From positions 30,387,368 through 30,451,367 of the forward strand of contig NC_072791.1 in the NCBI RefSeq assembly GCF_028583425.1: 64,000 nucleotides of DNA. The letters run 5' to 3'. Shown piece by piece: positions 20,675 to 31,342 of this stretch. This DNA is from Eublepharis macularius. Lineage: Eukaryota; Chordata; Lepidosauria; Squamata; Eublepharidae. The notes beneath the pieces were generated by a model. The model had not been told where the DNA came from and ran no database searches. It saw only the letters and a program-made list of their open reading frames with translations. The translations under genes and the position numbers were made by a program. Position 1 is the stretch's first letter. Each line of letters opens with the position of its first letter.

Positions 20675-21570
20675 TGTTATGTGCAAAAGTTTGCGCCTCT
20701 GTGGTTTGTTCTCCCTTTTCTGACCAACCACAATAAAAAAAATTAAAATAAAGATCCTGGAGTCCTCTTTTGGAATTGAAGCAAAACAGATGGTTTAATT
20801 AATTAAGCTGGTGGATAAGCCTTTTTCTTACACAAAAGTAGACGGTCTCCTTGTGTGCAAAAGCTCATCAAAATTACAATAGAAGCACAGAGCAATTAAT
20901 ACTTTCAGATAATCATAACAATATTACAATATTTTAATATTTGTTATCTTATTGGCTCATAAGGTATCTAGGGTCAGTTCTGATTTGAAGATGCAATTCT
21001 GGGTTGGCCCCTCTACTTGGGGGAATTTCAAATCTTGCAACCCCCTTAACTTGTCCTCAATTTGGAAGGACACCTGCTAACCTCTCACCTACTTTCTTCT
21101 GGGCATAATACTTTCAATGGCTCCAATGAGTCTCAATCTGGCAGCCTTGGTACCCTCTGATAACTGAAGTCTGTGGGTACGAAAGGATGTTTTTCCCATC
21201 TGTGCCCTTTCCCCCAGTTTCTTCTCAGCCTTAAGGAAATAAGGCCACAGGTGGCCAAAACCAGCTTGCTGCATCAAATCAGTTTTCTACAAAAGGCTCT
21301 CTGGCACTGATTCCTATTGGAATCTTATAGAATAATATAACATATGCGTAATATTTTATAAGTGCAGCTCTACAAACAGTATATTATTAGTCCTCAGTTC
21401 TTGCAGAGTTTCAGCATACTTCTCTTGATCTTCTTGTTTCAATATTCTTGTGTCATACTCTTACAGGTTGCATTACAAATACTACATTGGCTCCTGAGCG
21501 TAGAAAAAAGTGCAAGGCATATAAGTGATATATAAAAGTAGTATATAAAATCCCTTTCTCCAAACCTATA
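20675..21570 (-). mobile_element. Possible LTR of a reverse-strand endogenous retrovirus-like element
   Basis: The inner end is defined by TGTTATGTGC on the + strand at 20675, next to the primer-binding-site-like sequence. The outer end is not clear; I place it near 21570, where similarity with block B (35880 onward) resumes. No second LTR was found, so it may be a truncated insertion. The partner is 60955-61850. Confidence 0.35.
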
Positions 21571-21800
21571 TCCATCAGTATGATCTTCTATAGATTAGAA
21601 GAACCATCTACTATCACTAGATACAATGTGTTGAGGTCCAGGTGTAGAGAGTGTCTAAGAACAACAGGAATGTCTAATTTCACAAAAGTTGGAGATATAG
21701 GGATGGGTGTATTGGTTGATGGTCAAAAGATATTCATATGTATGAGAAACTTGAAGTCACAAACTTTCCATAGACTTTGTTAAGATAAAATGTAGCAAGA
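21571..21800 (+). other. Serpin downstream flank shared by blocks A, B and C
   Basis: The sequence from TAGATTAGAAGAACCATCTA to the GATAAAATGTAGCAAGAAT part matches 35885-36100 and 61853-62085. This shows that block B duplicates sequence well downstream of the serpin gene. No coding sequence. Confidence 0.75.
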
Positions 21801-21865
21801 ATGGAAGGAGAGATCCTGTAATGGCGTTGCTTGTGTAACAAAGTAACAAATCTAAAATGTTATTT

Positions 21866-21935
21866 CATAGAATCATAAGGTTGGAATGGACCTACAGGGT
21901 CATCTAGTCCAACCTGCTGCACAATGCAGATTTTG
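21866..21935 (-). mobile_element. CR1 LINE 3'-end fragment
   Basis: CATAGAATCATAAGGTTGGAATGGACC...CATCTAGTCCAACC is the reverse of the typical CR1 3' end. The partner in block C is 62147-62215. Confidence 0.75.
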
Positions 21936-21984
21936 CGTTGTACCTCTTGTCAGTCTAGAATGTAGCGGCACTCATACTTACCAG

Positions 21985-22595
21985 AACGTCATGTGCTGTG
22001 CCAGCTGCACTGGCTCCCAGTGGAGTTCTGGATCTGGTTCAAGGTGTTAACCTTGGTGCTTAAAGCCCTTCACAGACTGGGTCCTGCATACCTGCGGGAC
22101 CACCTCTTCCATTATGTCCCCTGCAAGGCGTTGCACTCTGCAGAAAAGCAATTCCTGGTGGTCCCCGGCCCAAAGGACATCTGTCTGACCTCAACCAGGG
22201 CCAGGGCTTTTTCTGCCCTGGCCCTGGTCTGGTGGAATGCTCTCCCACTGGACATACAGGCCTGTGAGACCTGTTACAGCTCCGCAGGGCCTGTAAAAAC
22301 GAGATGTTCCACCGGGCCTTTGGCTGAGTGCCAGCAGGTGTCCTCCTTCTTGCATCTAAGACTGCCACTTTTTCCGGGGCTGCCCTCCGCCATCTGCTAT
22401 GACCTCATAAAAACTCCCAAATATTTATTTAAATAGCCTGTGCCTGGACTATTTTAATGACTTTTAAAAGATTATTATTGATTTTATGGTTTTATGATTG
22501 ATTCACTGTGTTTTATGAATGTTGTTAGCCACCCGGAGCCCATTTGTGGGGAAGGTGGGGTATAAATCAAATAAATAAATAAATAAATAATTGTT
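21985..22595 (+). mobile_element. L2-like LINE 3' end, block A
   Basis: The 21993-22436 frame encodes LCQLHWLPVEFWIWFKVLTLVLKALH-type and LVVPGPKDICLTSTRARAFS..LVWWNALP segments, characteristic of the C-terminus of L2-clade LINE ORF2. A 3' UTR with GTTAGCCACCCGGAGCCC and an ATAA repeat tail follow. A 14-bp-arm hairpin at 22194-22228 has its loop inverted in block C. The partner is 62250-62895. Confidence 0.8.
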
Positions 22596-22818
22596 ATATG
22601 GTTATGCACAAACTCCAGGGTGTGGGGCTAAGTTACCCTTACTTCACTTCTCACATTCCAGTACTTTTCCATCTCCTGCCTAGCCAGGCAGCTTGTCTGT
22701 GTTTTAAACACATGAGCAGAGGGGCTTATGATATTGCCATATTCATAAGCCTTAATATTGTGAGGGCAATTATGACCACTTACACCACTTCGAAGCCTCA
22801 GATCAGTTTCAGGCTTTC

Positions 22819-22849
22819 AAAAAAAAAAAGCGTGACGTGAATTGTGAAG
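22819..22849. other. Distal duplication boundary with inverted segment
   Basis: An A run followed by GCGTGACGTGAATTGTGAAG directly abuts the end of A/C similarity. The reverse complement of this string occurs at the matching boundary in block C (63128-63156). Confidence 0.8.
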
Positions 22850-24239
22850 AAAGGGAATGATGCCAAAAAAATTATGCCCAAATATTGGCTGGGTCCCCAG
22901 GTATGTTTGGGATAGTTCCTTTAATTGCCTATTAAAATGCCAAAGTGAAACTATAACCAAAAAGACCAAGAAAGACTGTAAACAATTCTTGCGTGAAGAA
23001 TCTTCCCGGTAGTATTTGTTCTGTTACGTTCTTTTATCTTTCCCCAAAATTAAACATAATACTTTTAAGGTCAGAGTTCCAGTTACTTTTAGAAGCCCAA
23101 AGTCTATACGCAGAGAAGTACAGCTTTTACAATCTCCTTCTTCCAGACAGCAACATAAAGCACAGCTTGTAGCTTCCCTCTTGGAATCTTATGGGAGTTC
23201 TTAGAAGAGAAGAGAAGAGAAGAGAAGAGAAGAGAAGAGAAGAGAAGAGAAGAGAAGAGAAGAGAAGAGAAGAGAAGAGAAGAGAAGAGAAGAGAAGAGG
23301 TCCTAGCACAGCCAAAAGGATATCTATTAGTATATATATATATAAATGACCACGACATACTTATCTGGCTTTCGCCGCCTCAGTTCTGCTTCTGCTGATG
23401 CTTTTGCATCCTCGGAACACCGGGGAGTTTTTCAGCTCTCTAATTAAAAAGAGCCAAATAAATTTCCAGATCTATCCAGCATCGCACACTGGGGTATCTC
23501 CTAATGATAAGGAGACAGGCTCAGGTTGTATTTCCTGTTGGAATAAATCACTGTAGCTTAATTTGAATAGAAAGAGTGAAGAGTACTTGCAGAGGGAAAG
23601 GGGGCTTGATACTTTGTATAGTGTCAGGTTTTTTTATCTGTTGCTATTGAACTGTCCCTTCCCTGCTGTGAATGATGTAAATAAATAAATAAATGACGTA
23701 AATAAATAAATAAAATGAACATTTCTTTTGTGTCAGTAAAAAAAGGTCCGTTACTGTAACGGTCTCTCTCTTATGTACAAGTCATGAGGTTTTCTCTCAT
23801 AGTTTGCTGTTTGCTTTACTGTATATAATTATTAAATGAAGTTCAATAATATCTGAACAAACAAGTCTGCACAATGGAATATCCTGCACCTAGTGAGTGA
23901 AGAGATATTACCCTATAATAAGGATTGACTGGGATATTTATATATATATATATCTCCCTCACATTTCCCAATCCTGCCTGGCTATAAAGTCCAGAAAACA
24001 GAATCAGCAGGAGAGAGCACAGTGATGACTCTTTCAATCAGCCGCCATGTTGAATCCTCTCCTGTTTATTCCTTCTCTCGATTTCCTGCCATTTAATCCA
24101 TGGTGAGGCAGGGCTTCTGTTTGCAGAAACCATTTTCATTTTTCTTCAGCAGACTTTGTTCCTTGAAGTGCTTAATAATTCTTTCTTTAATAGTAGGTTC
24201 TACAAGTTTACTGGAACATATGTTAGCCTAACTGCCCTG
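22850..24239. other. Spacer between blocks A and B, no gene recognised
   Basis: A+T-rich sequence with a pentanucleotide array (23203-23299), AAATAAATAAAT tracts (about 23675-23715) and short TA repeats (23331-23344, 23938-23953). Nothing resembles serpin exons 2 or 3. Confidence 0.55.
23203..23299 (+). repeat. (AGAAG)n microsatellite, about 19 units
   Basis: A nearly uninterrupted pentanucleotide repeat. It generates the spurious LLFSS-repeat open frames on the reverse strand. Not present in block C. Confidence 0.95.
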
Positions 24240-25400
24240 TAGTTTCACAGAATCACAGAGTTGGAAGGGGCCATACAGACCTTCTATTCAATCCCCTGCC
24301 CAATGCAGGATGAGCCTAAAGCATCCCTGTCAAATATTTATCCAGTCTCTTCTTGAAAACTGCCAGTGAAGGGGAGCTCCCTAGGCAGCTGATTCCACCT
24401 TTGAACTACTCTGACTGTGAAATAGTTTTTCCTAATATCCAGCTGGTACCTTTCTGCATGTAATTTAAACCCGTTGCTTCGAGTCCTATCCTCTGCTGCC
24501 AACTGGAACACCTCCTTGCCCTCCTCCAAATGACAGCCTTTCAAATATTTAAAGAAAGCAATCATATCCCCCCTCAATCTCCTCTTCTCTAAACTAAACA
24601 TTCCCAAGGCCCTCAGCCTTTCCTCGTAGGGCTAAGTCTCCAGACCTCTGATCATCCTCGTCGCTCTCTTCTGCACCCTCTCCATTTTGTACACATCCTT
24701 TTTGAAGTGAGGCCTCCAGAACTGCACCCAGTACTCCAGGTTTGGCCTGACCAAGGCAGTATACAGAGGGACTATGACCTCTTGCGATTTTGATGCAATG
24801 GCCCTTTAGATACAACCCAAGACTGAGTTTGCCTTTTTGCCACCACATCATACTGACTGCTCATATTTAGTTTACAGTCCACTCTTACCCCAAGATCTCT
24901 TTCACTACTGGGGGATATACTACTGCCCAGAAGTGTATCCCCCATCTTGTATTTGTGCTTCACGTTTTTGTGGCCCAGATGTAATACTATGCACTTATCT
25001 ATGTTGAATGGCATCCTGTTCACAACCACCCACTTCTCCAGAGTATTCCGGTCTTGTTGAATTTTAACTCTATCTTCTTGAGTGTTTGCCACTTCTCCCA
25101 ATTTGGTATCATCAGCAAATTTAATGAGTAGCCCGTTTACCCCTTCATCCAGATCATTGATAAAAATATTGAAAAGTACCGGGCCCAAAACTGGCACCCC
25201 ACTGGACACCTCCCTCCAATCTGATGAAATGCTGTTGACCACCATTCTTTGGGTGTGGTCCTCTAACCAGTTCCCTATCCACCAAACTGTCCTATATTCC
25301 AGTCCACAGTCTTCCAGTTTACCCATTAGAATGTCATGGGGAGCCTTATTAAAAACTTTATTGAAATCCAGGTAAATCACATCCACAGAGTTCCCACAAT
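24240..25400 (-). pseudogene. CR1 LINE, 5'-truncated, with RT remnant
   Basis: The reverse-strand frame at 25386-24772 carries CR1-type RT motifs: YLDFNKVFNKAPHDIL, SGVPVLGPVLFNIFINDLDEG, then FADDTKLG (the catalytic F-A-D-D) and LGHKN..YKMG. Frames continue to 24338 (SLEKRRLRGDMIAFFKYLKG..LPRELPFTGSF). The 3' end at 24240 has the CR1 signature (reverse CCAACTCTGTGATTCTGTGA). Stops and frameshifts make it inactive. It is found only in the A-B spacer. Confidence 0.92.
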
Positions 25401-25944
25401 CCAGTAAGCTCTTTGGAGCACTTTGTAAAAACTGGAGTTACATTTGTTATTTTCCCGTTGTCCACTACAAAGACAAATTTTAATAATTTTTTTACACAAA
25501 AACAGGGCTATCACATCAGTATCCGCCCCCCTCCAAGAATATTCCCTAAATGACTTTTACACTTGTTTCAGGCTTGTTTATCTGCTGTTCACTGTTCCTC
25601 TCAGCAGAGACTTGGGTGTCTTTTTTGTCTTTTCCTTCTTCCTAAATATGTGGTCATATACATCAGACTGAGAACATGTTGATGTCAACTATCACTTTGT
25701 CTATACTTAACATAAAAGTAATATATGTTGGGAAGGAAAAAATGGGGTATCCAGTGATATTGCACCTTTCTTTGCTTATTTAGACTGTTTAAATGCGGCT
25801 GCTTTCCAAGTCCATCTGCATTCTCTTTTTTAAATAGAAACCAAACCCCAAACTGATGTGTGTCTACACAGAGTACAGGTTGGTTCTGTGGAGAATTCAT
25901 AAAAGAAATAACATGTAACATTACCATAAGCAAATTGGTCACAG

Positions 25945-26906
25945 CTAGAGATGGGCACGAACAGAAAAAATCCCGAACATGATGTTCGTTGTTCATTGCC
26001 ATCCATGAACAGGGACTCATGAACAACCACGAACATGGCCCTGTTCACAAACATGTTCATGGTTGGCTGTTCGTGGGGGCCAGCAGGCTCTCCTCCAGCC
26101 ATCATCCAAGTGGAGATCCCTACTGCACCAGGCCCAGAAACCTGACCTGAGCAGGCAGCAGGAAAGGTACCAATAATAAATAATAGCTTGGCCCCAGAGC
26201 CTGGCAGCAGCCCTGGAACTTAAAGGGGTAGATCCCTATCCCACTACAGACAAAGAAAATTCAAGCTCCAGTGCACTCTCTCTATCAAAATGCTAACAGC
26301 AACTCTCTCCCTCTCCACTGTCTGCAAACTAAGCCAGAGCTGGGAGCCCCCCTCCCCCCTGGTCTTTGCTCCCTTGCAACAAATTTGGAGCTCCACTCTT
26401 GAAAGGAAGACCTGTCTATCAAGCTAAATTAGGCTTAGATTGGGGTTTCCAGGGCAACAGCAGGAGTTCAGACAGAGTTCAGACCAGAGCTTTTTTTCAG
26501 CGGGAACGCGGTGGAACGGAGTTCCGAAACCTCTTGAAAATGGTCACATGGCTGGTGGCCCCTGAGCAGCGTGGAGGGCAATCTAAACTCCCCTCTGTCT
26601 GGAGATCAGGGGGCGGGGCCACCAGCCATGTGACCATTTTCTCTGAGGGCAACCCACTGAGTTCCACCACCTCTTTCCCCAGAAAAAAAGCCCTGGTTCA
26701 GACAATCCCTACCTAAGTTGCCAAGGGAATTGATTGCAGGTGCCAGACTGTCTGGCTTCATGAACAGCAACAAACAGCAATGAATGAGGCTTGCAATGAC
26801 CACCTGTTCATTTAGAATGGGGCCTCACAAACAGCTTGTTTGTGAACAGCAGATTGGGCTGTTCGTGGCTTTTTTTTGTTCATATTGCTGTTCGTGCCCA
26901 TCTCCA
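25945..26906. mobile_element. hAT-like non-autonomous element, block B
   Basis: The terminal inverted repeats CTAGAGATGGGCACGAAC and (reverse) TGGAGATGGGCACGAAC bound a 962-bp segment. GTCACAG flanks both sides (25938-25944, 26907-26913). Block A shows the empty site at about 2597 (GGTCACAGCATAC), confirming insertion into the B lineage. No transposase frame is recognised. A second MITE is nested inside it. Confidence 0.85.
26485..26695. mobile_element. MITE nested in the hAT-like element, 8-bp TSD
   Basis: GTTCAGAC is duplicated at 26477-26484 and 26696-26703. The ends CAGAGCTTTTTTTCAGC and (reverse) CAGGGCTTTTTTTCTGG are inverted repeats, and the interior has a long imperfect inverted repeat around GGTCACATGGCTGGTGGCC. 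Same family as 15249-15414. Confidence 0.85.
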
Positions 26907-27797
26907 GTCACAGCATACTTCTCAGACATCCAAGATTTGCTCCTGGGGTTGTTTATTTAATCATTTAAGTTGTAAGAGGTATTAGACCTCTTTCAGCTTG
27001 GAAACACATTACTGTCCAATACTTCAGGAATGGTGGAATTATAAGTTATTTTCATACCATCATCACCACAGAGTAAACCTAAAGTAGAGCTCTCACTACT
27101 GTATGCTCAGATTCTACTGGAAGTTTTGGCCACTGTCACTCCAGCTGTCATCCCAGCTTCTTCATAACCCCCAGGTCTTCAGGAAACCAAAGGCCTTTAT
27201 GCACATGAGCATGCAGACGGGAGAGTGTTCAAGGTGCCTTCCACAGTGGCACAGGCTTGTACCATTTCCCTGTTGCTGCTCTGGCTACTAATATAGTGCA
27301 ATGGCAACAGGGCTTCCACACAGCAAGTTTCCCCCAAGGTTTTTTTTTTAAAAAAAATACTATGACACAGCATCGTATTGGTGTACATCCTATTTTTGCT
27401 TGGTGGTTTTGATCCAGTTATTGCAGTCCCATTAGTGAAATTTATTTTGGGTCTGTTTGCATATAACAGACAAAAGGAGGAGCTAAAGAATGATTAAATA
27501 AATATAGAAAATAAATATATAGAAAATAAAGTATTCAATTGGGGGGGAGAATTCTGCTTTTCAGTTCAGTGTGGTTAGCTCAGTGTGTGGTTAGCTCTCA
27601 GCTTATAGGCAGTTTTTCTAAATCACCAGCCTCAGGGTTTTTTAAGGTAAGTCTCTAACCCTTTTCCTTGTGCAGATATGCCTTTTTCCTTATGTTGTTG
27701 CAATGAAATGAGTAACAGCCTTTTTTAAAACTGAAAGCTGAAAATTCAGGTAACCTACTACATGTAATAGTATTAAAGTTTAGCAACGTATTTATTT
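26907..27797 (+). other. Block B serpin intron 3 sequence
   Basis: Collinear with 2600-3250 in block A and 42850-43510 in block C (for example CATCCAAGATTTGCTCCTGG and the AACCAAAGGCCTTTATG stretch), with more divergence than between A and C. No serpin exon 3 precedes it. Confidence 0.75.
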
Positions 27798-27810
27798 ATG
27801 CTATCCATTT

Positions 27811-28752
27811 ATTTATTCATTTATTTATTTATGTCATTTATAGTCCACCTTTCTCACTGAGACTCAAGTCGGATTACATAGTATGAGATTAGTAAAATCA
27901 GTATCAAGTAATAATATTATTATTATAATAACATTTGATTTATATACCACCCTTCAGGATGACTTAACACCCACTCAGAGCAGTTTACAAAGTATGCCAT
28001 TATTATCCCCACAACAAAACACCCTGTGAGGTGGGTGGGACTGAGAGAGCTCCAGAGAGCTGTGACTAGCCCAAAGTCACCCAGCTGGCTTCAAGTGGAG
28101 GAGTGGGGAATCAAACCCAGCTCTCCAGATTAGAGTCCCACGCTCTTAACCACTACACCAAACTGGCTCGTTTCAATATAGTATCAATTTCCATAAACAA
28201 TGCCATAGGGTAAATAGATACAAGTTTAAAAGACATAGTATTAGCAAGAATCCAATAAAGAGCAGAAAAAATATTGAAGTGGAACATAATCAATTCTAGG
28301 ACTAACGTTAGACAACACAGAGCACAGGTGGTACATAGGAGTACATATTTAAAGCAACAGATAATATGTAAGGCAATATAGTGATGAAGTCTATGGTCCC
28401 TAACTCATTTGTGAAGCATCTGAGACCCCATCCCTACAATACAATCCTCCCATTTGAGTAAAAAGCCTTCTTTGAATATTTCGGTTTTGCATCATTTACA
28501 AAAAGCCAGTAGAGTGTGGGCACTTCTGACTTCTTCAGGCATGTCATTCCAAAGGATAGGGGCCACCACAGAGAAAGCCTGTGTATGGGCTGCTGCTGAC
28601 TTCACCCATACGCAGCCTGGCACCTGCAGGAGATCCTGCTCAGATGAGCAAAGCTGCCGTGGAGGAACATAGGGAGGGAGGCAGTCCCGTATGTGTGCTG
28701 GACGAAAGCCGAGAAGAACTTTGTATGTAATAACTAATACCTTAAACTTGAA
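27811..28752 (-). mobile_element. LINE-like retroelement insertion with 13-bp TSD, block B
   Basis: ATGCTATCCATTT occurs at 27798-27810 and 28753-28765, while blocks A and C have it once. The insertion ends (reverse strand) in GAGTCTCAGTGAGAAAGG..CTATAAATGACATAAATAAAT, a LINE-type 3' end with a repeat tail; a similar end occurs at about 35190-35243. No frame is recognised. A SINE lies inside it. Confidence 0.8.
27908..28179 (-). mobile_element. tRNA-derived SINE nested in the block B retroelement
   Basis: Same family as 5265-5508, with a good head (reverse AGCCAGTTTGGTGTAGTGGT) and tail. AGTATCAA flanks it at 27900-27907 and 28180-28187. Confidence 0.78.
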
Positions 28753-28891
28753 ATGCTATCCATTTGCCAATTTAAAAAAGAAAGATCTTGTATGTACTTG
28801 AGATACTATAATTCAGTTTAGAATTTGTATGTTGTCTAAATAAAATTGTCATTTCATGGTTATTTCTTTGTTTTGTACATTTTTTAAACAG

Positions 28892-29039
28892 AGAAATAGA
28901 ATTATGGATTCCAAAATTTTCCCTTTCTGCATCCTATGATGTCAAAACCTTCTTGCAGAGACTAGGCATGGCAGATGTCTTTAATCATCGCGCTGATCTA
29001 TCTGGGATTACAGGGAAACACAAGCTGAGGGTTTCTCAG
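28892..29039 (+). CDS. Orphan clade A serpin exon 4, block B
   Basis: A 148-bp open exon with a TTTTTTAAACAG acceptor and CAG|GTAAGT donor, in the same phases (2 in, 0 out) as exons 4 of A and C. The protein (WIPKFSLSASYDVKTFLQRLGMADVFNHRADLSGIT) keeps the conserved LSGIT segment and differs from A by a handful of residues. No exon 2 or 3 that could belong to it is visible between 17243 and 28891. It is either part of a truncated duplicate or a downstream alternative cassette of gene A. The absence of stops argues against long neutral decay but is weak evidence in 148 bp. Confidence 0.88.
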
Positions 29040-30297
29040 GTAAGTAAGTGGGTGAGGTTTGTACTAGACTCTGAATAACAATGACATTTCATCCAGTGCC
29101 TCTTAAACATTTCATGAGTTACTGGCATTTGATGAAGTGATCTAGTCTTAGTGCAATTTAACCTGTAAGCCTTGACTGGAATCAATGGATTAAACATGGA
29201 TTGATCAGGAGGTGGGATCTAAATATCTTACTTTGTTTCAATTTAAAATGTTTAATCCTGTCCTTCTCATTGTTCAGGGCATGGAGCTCACTAGGTGACC
29301 ATCATCCAAGTCATACTCTCAGCCTAGCCTACTCCACAGCATTATTGTGAGGATAAAATAAACCCTGTCTTTCTGCTCCTCATTATGTGCCCTGATCTCT
29401 CTTTTAGGTTCTGTAAGATTCTGCAATGATCATAAAGTGAAAATATGATTCCTATCATGGCCCCTCTTAAAGGACTTCTTTGAAGTCATCTTCTAACTGT
29501 TGAGCATGGGCAGGGAGGGCCCAGCTTCCCACACTCTGCCAGACACCCTATCAGGGGCTCAGTCGCAGGAAGGAGGTGGAGGGGCATAGCTGCTTGGCTG
29601 GGCAGCTTACTGGGCCTCACGGCCATTCAGCACATGGTGCGTCTGTGAGACGGTTTTCCTCCCTTACTGTGTACAAACTTGGCTGGGATTTCTGGTCAGA
29701 ACTTGGCAGTTTGGGGCACTGGGCCAGATCCACTGCAGTGAGTTTGCACAAGTTTGGCAGCTAACCCCCCTTTTGGGGTCTCCTTAAGGGACCCAGAGGA
29801 TGTGCCCAGCTTGGGGGCCATTCGCAGGTTTCACCCTGGGTGGTAGAGACTTGGGATCCACCAGGGCCATGTCCTGTGCAAGATGCCACACCTCTTGCCA
29901 TCTCATATTTGGTGCCCAGCAGGTGGGTCCTTGATGCCATGGATCCATGCTCTATGTGGCACCACTGCTACAATGGCTGTAATCAATAAAGTTATGGCCA
30001 ATTTTCTCCCAAAAGTGATTGTGTATGTGTCTTATTTGCCCATAGCACCAGCCTCATGCATAGCCAATACAGCTGCAAAAGGAGACACAGGCATCTTTCC
30101 AAGGTACTCTACTCATCCAGACAAGCTTCTTTAAGCTTCTATTATATACTGGGTGTTTTGCACCAAAATGACCATAGCTTGCATTTGCTCAAGTGCAACA
30201 GTTACCTCTTAAAGGAACACCCTTCTTTAATAGAGAACAATGGAGGACTCAAGCAGCAAGGACAACATTGTATACCAACACAAGGAGACTTGGAGGA
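29040..30297 (+). other. Block B intron 4, 5' part
   Basis: The first 220 bp align with 3540-3740. After about 29260 it holds sequence not present in A or C, including a stretch resembling a dispersed repeat (29480-30010). I recognise no gene. Confidence 0.5.
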
Positions 30298-31339
30298 ATT
30301 GTCGAAGGCTTTCACAGCCGGAGAACGATGGTTGTTGTGGGTTTTCCAGGCTGTATTGCCATGGTCTTGGCATTGTAGTTCCTGACGTTTCGCCAGCAGC
30401 TGTGGCCGGCATCTTCAGAGGTGTAGCACCAAAAGACAGAGATCTCTCAGTGTCACAGTGTGGAAAAGATGTTGGCAGGTCATTTATATCTACTCAGGAG
30501 GGGTGGGGTTGAGCTGAGTATCCTGTAAGAGTTTCCCAGGGTGTGGAATGCTAATGGCGGGAGGCTTCACTGTATCCTGAGGAGGTTCTTTTGCATATGG
30601 ATTGGTGCTTGATGTGCTAATCTTCTCTGCAGGGCTATTGTCGGGTGTAGAGTGTTTTGTTAGCCTGGTGTTTTTCAGAACTGGAAACCATGCTCTGTTC
30701 ATTCTTAAGGTTTCTTCTTTCCTGTTGAAGTTTTGCTGATGCTTGTGAATTTCAATGGCTTCCCTGTGCAGTCTGACAAAGTAGTTGGAAGTGTTGTCCA
30801 GTATTTTGGTGTCCTGGAATAAGATACTGTGCCCTGTTTGAGTTAGGCTATGTTCAGCCACTGCTGATTTTTTCAGGTTGTCCAAGTCTGCAGTGTCTTT
30901 CATGTTCTTTTATTCTTGTCTGGATGCTACGCTTTGTGGTCCCGATGTAAACTTGTCCACAGCTGCAGGGTATACGGTATACTCCTGCAGAGGTGAGGGG
31001 GTCTCTGCTGTCTTTTGCTGATCGTAGCATCTGTTGTATTTTTCGGGTGGGTCTGAATACTTCTTGAAGGTTATGCTTTTCCATAAGCTTTCCCATCTGA
31101 TCAGTAATTCCTTTGATATATGGCAAAAACACTTTTCCTGTAGGAGACTGTTTTTCCTTGGTTGTTTGATTCATCCTGGGTTTGATTGCTCTTCGGATTT
31201 CATTTCTGGAGTAGCCATCTGAAGATGCCAGCCACAGCTGCTGGCGAAACGTCAGGAACTACAATGCCAAGACCACGGCAATACAGCCCGGAAAACCCAC
31301 AACAACCATCGTTCTCCGGCCGTGAAAGCCTTCGACAAT
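30298..31339 (-). mobile_element. PLE fragment between inverted terminal repeats, block B
   Basis: The left flank (30298-30431) is the ATTGTCGAAGGC...GTGTAGCACC terminal repeat; the right flank (about 31214-31339) is the same repeat in opposite orientation. Between them, on the reverse strand, lie an RT-to-endonuclease linker (KEKQSPTGKVFLPYIKG) and a GIY-YIG endonuclease (GVYRIPCSCGQVYIG) that stays open into MKDTADLDNLKK..AVAEHSL..HREAIEI. The RT itself is missing. Both flanks carry a hammerhead-like core: 30418-30388 on the reverse strand and 31219-31253 on the + strand. Confidence 0.85.
31219..31253 (+). ncRNA. Hammerhead-ribozyme-like motif in PLE terminal repeat
   Basis: CTGAAGA (31219-31225), a stem of GCCAGC with GCTGGC, then GAAA (31246-31249) and CGTC. 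This is the hammerhead core order CUGANGA-stem II-GAAA, with one extra U before stem II and a minimal helix III. Hammerhead motifs are known in PLE terminal repeats. Catalytic activity is not shown by sequence alone. Confidence 0.5.
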
Positions 31340-31342
31340 ACA

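Larger units (their letters stand above)
1..22819 (+). repeat. Segmental duplication, copy A (partner 41191-63122)
   Basis: Seen directly: base 3 onward aligns with 41191 onward in the same orientation, and collinearity continues through serpin exons 4-5, the Gypsy element, the PLE pieces and the flank up to 22819/63122. By eye the divergence is a few percent. The main differences are the insertions at about 259-2458 in A versus about 41455-42715 in C. Copy A runs off the left edge, so the real unit is larger. Collinearity ends at a short segment that is inverted between the copies. All shared transposons predate the duplication; insertions seen in only one copy postdate it or were lost from the other. 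Confidence 0.93.

Noticed and set aside
23104-23358. Reverse frames with repeated LLFSS units
   Set aside because: They are the translation of the AGAAG microsatellite.
17244-28891. Search for serpin exons 2 and 3 belonging to block B
   Set aside because: No frame on the + strand resembles the helix B/shutter segment or the exon 3 ILPDEGKL region; only repeats and spacer were seen.
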